A stretch of DNA of 64,000 nucleotides from Phoenix dactylifera (lineage: Eukaryota > Streptophyta > Magnoliopsida > Arecales > Arecaceae): contig NW_024068223.1 in assembly GCF_009389715.1 (NCBI RefSeq), positions 1 to 64,000 on the forward strand. The letters run 5' to 3'. Positions 60,335 to 64,000 of this stretch are shown here, in pieces. The translations under genes and the position numbers were made by a program. The notes beneath the pieces were generated by a model. The model was given only the letters and a program-made list of their open reading frames with translations. It was not told where the DNA came from and made no database searches. Position 1 is the first letter of the stretch. Each line of letters opens with the position of its first letter.

Positions 60335-60388
60335 ACAGTGCTGCTTTCTTTTTTTTTTTTTTTTGCTAGGAACAGTGCTGCTTTCTTT
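60335..60388 (-). mobile_element. Tail-only retroposon insertion with 17-bp TSD
   Basis: The direct repeat ACAGTGCTGCTTTCTTT (60335-60351 and 60372-60388) flanks 20 bases: thirteen T then GCTAGGA. On the minus strand this is TCCTAGC plus a poly-A tail, one base different from the 3' end TCTTAGC plus A of the LINE at 17440-17651. Confidence 0.75.
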
Positions 60389-60510
60389 CGGTAGGGGGAT
60401 CGAAGTCCTTGTCTTGCCTCGAGATGTTCAAAATATATATAATGGATGGAAGTTTGTTGATTTTTATTTTTATACATGGCCATAGATACTTTGAAACATG
60501 TACTGCTTCT

Positions 60511-60904
60511 TAAAAACTTGTTTGGTTTGCACAAAAAAAAAAAAAAAATCAACAGAAAATAAAGAAAGTGCTTCATATTTTCTTGAAGTTTTGCAAAAAA
60601 AAAAAAAAAAGAGACGAAAAAATAGCTTTTCTATGAAAATAAAGTTTTCATAGTTTATATAAAAGAAAAACTCTAATGAGACATGAAAAAGTCACTTTTC
60701 CACGCACTAAAAACTCTGTCTCTTTATTAAGAGTATAACAAGAAAATAGATGCTTAACCAAACAAAAAGCATTCTGAAATGTGTCATTTTTCGATGGTCG
60801 ACTAAACATGTAAAAAAATATTTTTTCAAGTATCATATACCTATGCATCAACTTTCTGTAAAAAATATTTTAGTAAAAAAAATCGCAAACTAAACGAGTC
60901 CTAA
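60511..60904. mobile_element. Tourist-like MITE (TAA target duplication)
   Basis: The element 60514-60901 has terminal inverted repeats AAACTTGTTTGGTTTGC and (from the right end) GGACTCGTTTAGTTTGC, 13 of 17 matching. TAA is found on both sides (60511-60513 and 60902-60904). The inner part has A runs near both ends and no coding frame. PIF/Harbinger-type assignment is tentative. Confidence 0.5.
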
Positions 60905-61957
60905 ATTTAATAAGGGATGGAGTACTCTCCTGTACTAAAATGTGCTGAAAGATGAGAACGAAGAACATGAGCATTATCTTTATGAGAGGCCCTCAATATG
61001 TATGCGCAAATCTTGGACACATGCTACATTCTATTTCATGCTTGCTAGAATTCTAAACATGACTTGTTAATTTTAGGCATATCATCAAAGAAAAATGCTA
61101 GACCAACATAAAACAAAAAAAAAAACCATAAGAAATTAGGTTAAGGGTTCGGCGCTACAGGCTTCGGTCATGGACCTCTTTTTAGGCAATAGTTTTTGAA
61201 TGCTGATCCTAGTTTCTTCCATGTTATTCATGCGCTTTCATGTTGAGTAACTTTTAGATTTTATTGTGATTTCTTGTTTACGATAACTTGGAGTCTTCCT
61301 AGGAAGCCCACCAACATCACATGAAATATAATTTTATAGATTTGTTAGTGTTATCAAAACAACAACCTTATGGCCTTAATCATTATAAACCCTCAAATCC
61401 TTCGATATGCATGGATGATTTCACATTGTACCTACCTCCATCAAAGCCTCAGCTTGCATGCTAGAATGATCCAAGGTGGTATAAAATAGAAATAGATCCA
61501 CCATCATGATGATGCAACCATAGAAGAGATGACATGGATTACTTTCTTTTCCTCCCTCCCTTCATTGTTACTATGCCAATTGTCAACTGTTGAACTTGTT
61601 TCATTTAAAACAGAGCATTCATTACTGGATAAATAATATGATTTTGTTTGAACGAGATGGGAGAGCCAAGTTCCACAGGAGAATTCATTATGAAAACCTT
61701 CCATTCTGAAAAATTAAGAAAAGATCCTATGTAGAACGACGTAGTCTATGTCCTTTGATTCCTAATGAAAGTTGGTCTCAGAATAATATATACCTCAGAC
61801 TCTTCATTACACTGTTTGCTTTATCAAGAAGTCCAAATTAGTGGAGGTAACTTCTTACAGCGACCTTTATTCTTCAACAGCTTATTCAAGGACCATCAGA
61901 TTCTTCATGCAAATTAACTCACATGTGAATATTGCACTATTAGTCTTTTCGTCTGCA

Positions 61958-61990
<33 letters not shown>

Positions 61991-62135
61991 TCAGCTAATT
62001 GATCGGTCTTTTTTTTTTCTAACCTTCTTGTGTATGGAGTCTGTTTTTAGAAAACAATCGTATAAACATCTTCAAAGTTGGTGAAAAGCGTGCACGTACA
62101 CACATATATACATACATACTGTAAAATATTTTAAT
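60905..62135. other. Intergenic region with (AAT)n
   Basis: No gene is supported. It contains the (AAT)11 run listed separately. Confidence 0.45.
61958..61990. repeat. (AAT)11 microsatellite
   Basis: Thirty-three bases of perfect AAT repeat. Confidence 0.95.
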
Positions 62136-62281
62136 AAGAACATACGTTGCCTCTATGAATTTGGGTGTCCTATGTTTCTATAAACATTCAAGCATCTTTT
62201 TTTCTTGGCATGGTGAGGAGTTGCGAGTTCAAAGGAGCACAAAAAGCCTCACTAAAAGAAAAAGAAAAAGAACATACGTTG
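62136..62281 (+). mobile_element. Short SINE-like insertion with 14-bp TSD
   Basis: The direct repeat AAGAACATACGTTG (62136-62149 and 62268-62281) flanks a 118-bp insert. The insert has GCATGGTGAGGAGTTGCGAG and a GAGTTCAAAG word like a weak tRNA B-box, and ends in an A-rich AAAAGAAAAAG tail. It is probably a 5'-truncated or diverged SINE. Confidence 0.6.
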
Positions 62282-63029
62282 ATCATTAGGTTCCCCCTTT
62301 GAGATTTGTGTTGAGACTTCAAAGTGCTTTAAGATCTGTGGGGTAGGTGATCAACGATGATTTCGCGCGCGAAAGATACAATCCGGTCGACGCCTGGTGA
62401 GGTCCATCGAACAAAGAAAAAGGCTGCACTCATACTATATGGGACCCTTAAAACTCAAAAATAAGATTTTTTCTTAGAATAAGCGAACATACTTTTTCTT
62501 AGAACGAGAAATAAGTACTTAAATAAAACACGTATCTTCCTACAGCCATAAAGTAGTCTACCTACCGTTCAAAGAGCATGGAAACAAGGAGAATCTCTTA
62601 TCTAACTTAATCACAATATTTTTTTAAAAGTGCTACTTTAGTGTAGATTTGAAAGCAGTCTTACAATTTGGGCCAGCAATGAACACTTTAAAAGAAAATA
62701 TAGAAAAAAAAATGGTGGTAAGCTCAGCAAATCACAGATACCATTTGGCAGTGGAATATTGAATCTATAAAACTCTCCAATTATTACATGGTTAATTGTT
62801 TATAGAACATTTTAGGTCCTATGCTATTTAACATAGATCTCCATGATTGCATCAACTAATTTATGTATCTTTGGTATAACTATAATGATTCTCTTCCAAA
62901 GTTTCTTATATGTACTCATGATCTTATCTACTCCTTGTCGCTGTTTCACAATAAAGTATAGCCATTTGGAAGAGCATTATACTAGAAATATAGTCCTTTT
63001 ATTTATCTAAATTTAATGGGATATTGAAA

Positions 63030-63323
63030 AAGCAATGATACGCCACCAAGGTGGTAGCCTAGTGGTAAAGGGGCTTAGAATCTATCCGAGTTGTCCAGGT
63101 TCGAAATGCACGGGCGTCGATTAAATCGGGAGACCGCATGCCCCATGCGTGGATGGCCCAGTGGGGTTTTTCACCGGTTGGAGAGGGCACACAGAAACTT
63201 GCGACCCACATCGAATATTTTTCAGTGGAAGAGGGGCTCAGTGGGGGCCCCTACATGGGTGGAGTTCTGCCCCTCCCCCTCCCCTCCTATTTTTTACCAA
63301 AAAAAAAAAAAGAAGCAATGATA
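63030..63323 (+). mobile_element. Full-length tRNA-derived SINE with 11-bp TSD
   Basis: The body is 63041-63312 (272 bp), flanked by AAGCAATGATA on both sides (63030-63040 and 63313-63323). The 5' part is tRNA-like: A box TAGCCTAGTGG (63055-63065) and B box GGTTCGAAATG (63098-63108) at normal spacing, giving an internal RNA polymerase III promoter. It ends in a pyrimidine-rich segment, TTTTTTACC and an A tail of 13. Intact target duplication and promoter boxes suggest a fairly recent insertion. It is not a working tRNA gene, because the acceptor stem and anticodon arm are not preserved. Confidence 0.9.
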
Positions 63324-63704
63324 TGGACACGAAGAGGGACATGTTTTTTTTCTGATTTTTTTTTGAACTTTTGATAAATTTTGGATAGATGGCTTCCTCT
63401 CCCATGCCCAATTAACCAATGTTGGTAGCTTAACAGACGTGAAGCCTAGGCACACTTTTCTAATAACAAGATAGCTAGGTGAGATGCATGACTCCAATGA
63501 CACAGATGTGTACAATTCTTGCTAGGTCAAATGTTTAACCAATTTTGTCGCATCAAGAGGCTAGGCGCCCCTGGGCTAGGTTGGGTCATGAGGCCCCACA
63601 AAGAAAGCAGCAGTGTGTAGATTAATTGCATGTTCCCAAAATCCAAATGTCTTATGTGCAATTTGCCGCATACAGTTATTAAGTTGCTTTCTTTGTTCCG
63701 ACAG
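63324..63704. other. Intergenic, nothing recognised
   Basis: No gene or repeat is supported between the SINE and the TRIM remnant. Confidence 0.4.
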
Positions 63705-63860
63705 AGAGTTGAACTAATATCACATCGGTTATTCATTGAGGAGATCTTGAGTACTTATACAGCACCAAAAAACTTAAAAAATATCTTTTGGATAACTATT
63801 TTGGATGAGATTATAAATTGTTATAAATGATATCAAAACAGACCCGATCCATAATCTATA
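63705..63860 (+). mobile_element. TRIM remnant (LTR 3' part and primer-binding site)
   Basis: It shares CACATCGGTTATTCATTG, GAGATCTTGAGTACTTATAC and ATTTTGGATGAGATT with the LTR at 45149-45285. This is followed by AATGATATCAAAACAGACC, a decayed primer-binding region. The LTR start and the 3' half are missing or lie beyond recognition. Confidence 0.6.
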
Positions 63861-64000
63861 TAGAGCAGCACGAATTTGAATTCTTAATTCTTCCGGTGTT
63901 GGTCACCCACTACTATTCTCCTTTGTTTGGTTCTACTACCAATTAGTTGAGTTTGTGCATCAGTTTCTAACACCTGCCAATATCTAATATCCAATGTCTT

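Noticed and set aside
63051-63125. Candidate tRNA gene
   Set aside because: A and B boxes are present, but the acceptor stem and anticodon arm are not; the A tail and target duplication show a SINE.

Overview
This window is nuclear DNA of a flowering plant. The genes have introns with plant-type splice sites, and gene islands are separated by AT-rich stretches full of plant transposons (Ty1/copia, TRIM, LINE, SINE, hAT and Tourist types). A monocot, possibly a palm, is my best guess from the feel of genes and repeats; this is inference and was not tested against any database.

Layout. 1-3.9 kb: decayed Ty1/copia element with its 3' LTR. 4.56-5.66 kb: non-autonomous hAT element with an 8-bp target duplication. 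6.0-6.2 kb: TRIM LTR fragment. 6.3-12.3 kb: elongation factor 2 (+), 843 aa, with a telo-box/site II/TATA promoter and a probable ~3-kb leader intron. 15.4-17.0 kb: LTI65/RD29B-like ABA/cold/drought protein (-), five exons, 406 aa, ABRE-type promoter motifs. 19.5-29.6 kb: SHOC1, the XPF-like meiotic crossover protein (+), ten exons, 1649 aa. 30.2-35.4 kb: NT-C2/coiled-coil 'myosin heavy chain-related' protein (-), nine exons, 1065 aa. 35.4-52.4 kb: no convincing protein gene, but LINE ends, two TRIM elements, an unusual LTR tandem array, hAT-like pieces and simple repeats. 52.9-56.9 kb: cytochrome b561 ferric/ascorbate reductase (+), four exons, 235 aa. 59.1-59.3 kb: possible small unknown gene (-, 74 aa) with TATA box and palindromic ABRE. 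59.5-64 kb: Tourist-like MITE, two SINE-type insertions and a TRIM remnant.

All exon joins given keep the reading frame across every splice site; I derived them by hand and they are predictions. The trio LTI65-SHOC1-NT-C2 has the same order as At5g52300-At5g52290-At5g52280 in Arabidopsis as I recall it, suggesting an ancient conserved block.

Most unusual structures: three tiny insertions (20-25 bp) made only of a retroposon tail with 15-17 bp target duplications (13.5, 52.6 and 60.35 kb); an array of 274-bp LTR-like units separated by two 55-bp spacers and a 22-bp mini-LTR (48.7-49.4 kb); and a TRIM family with at least four recognisable pieces here. I found no tRNA, rRNA or CRISPR features, and no microRNA gene that I could support.
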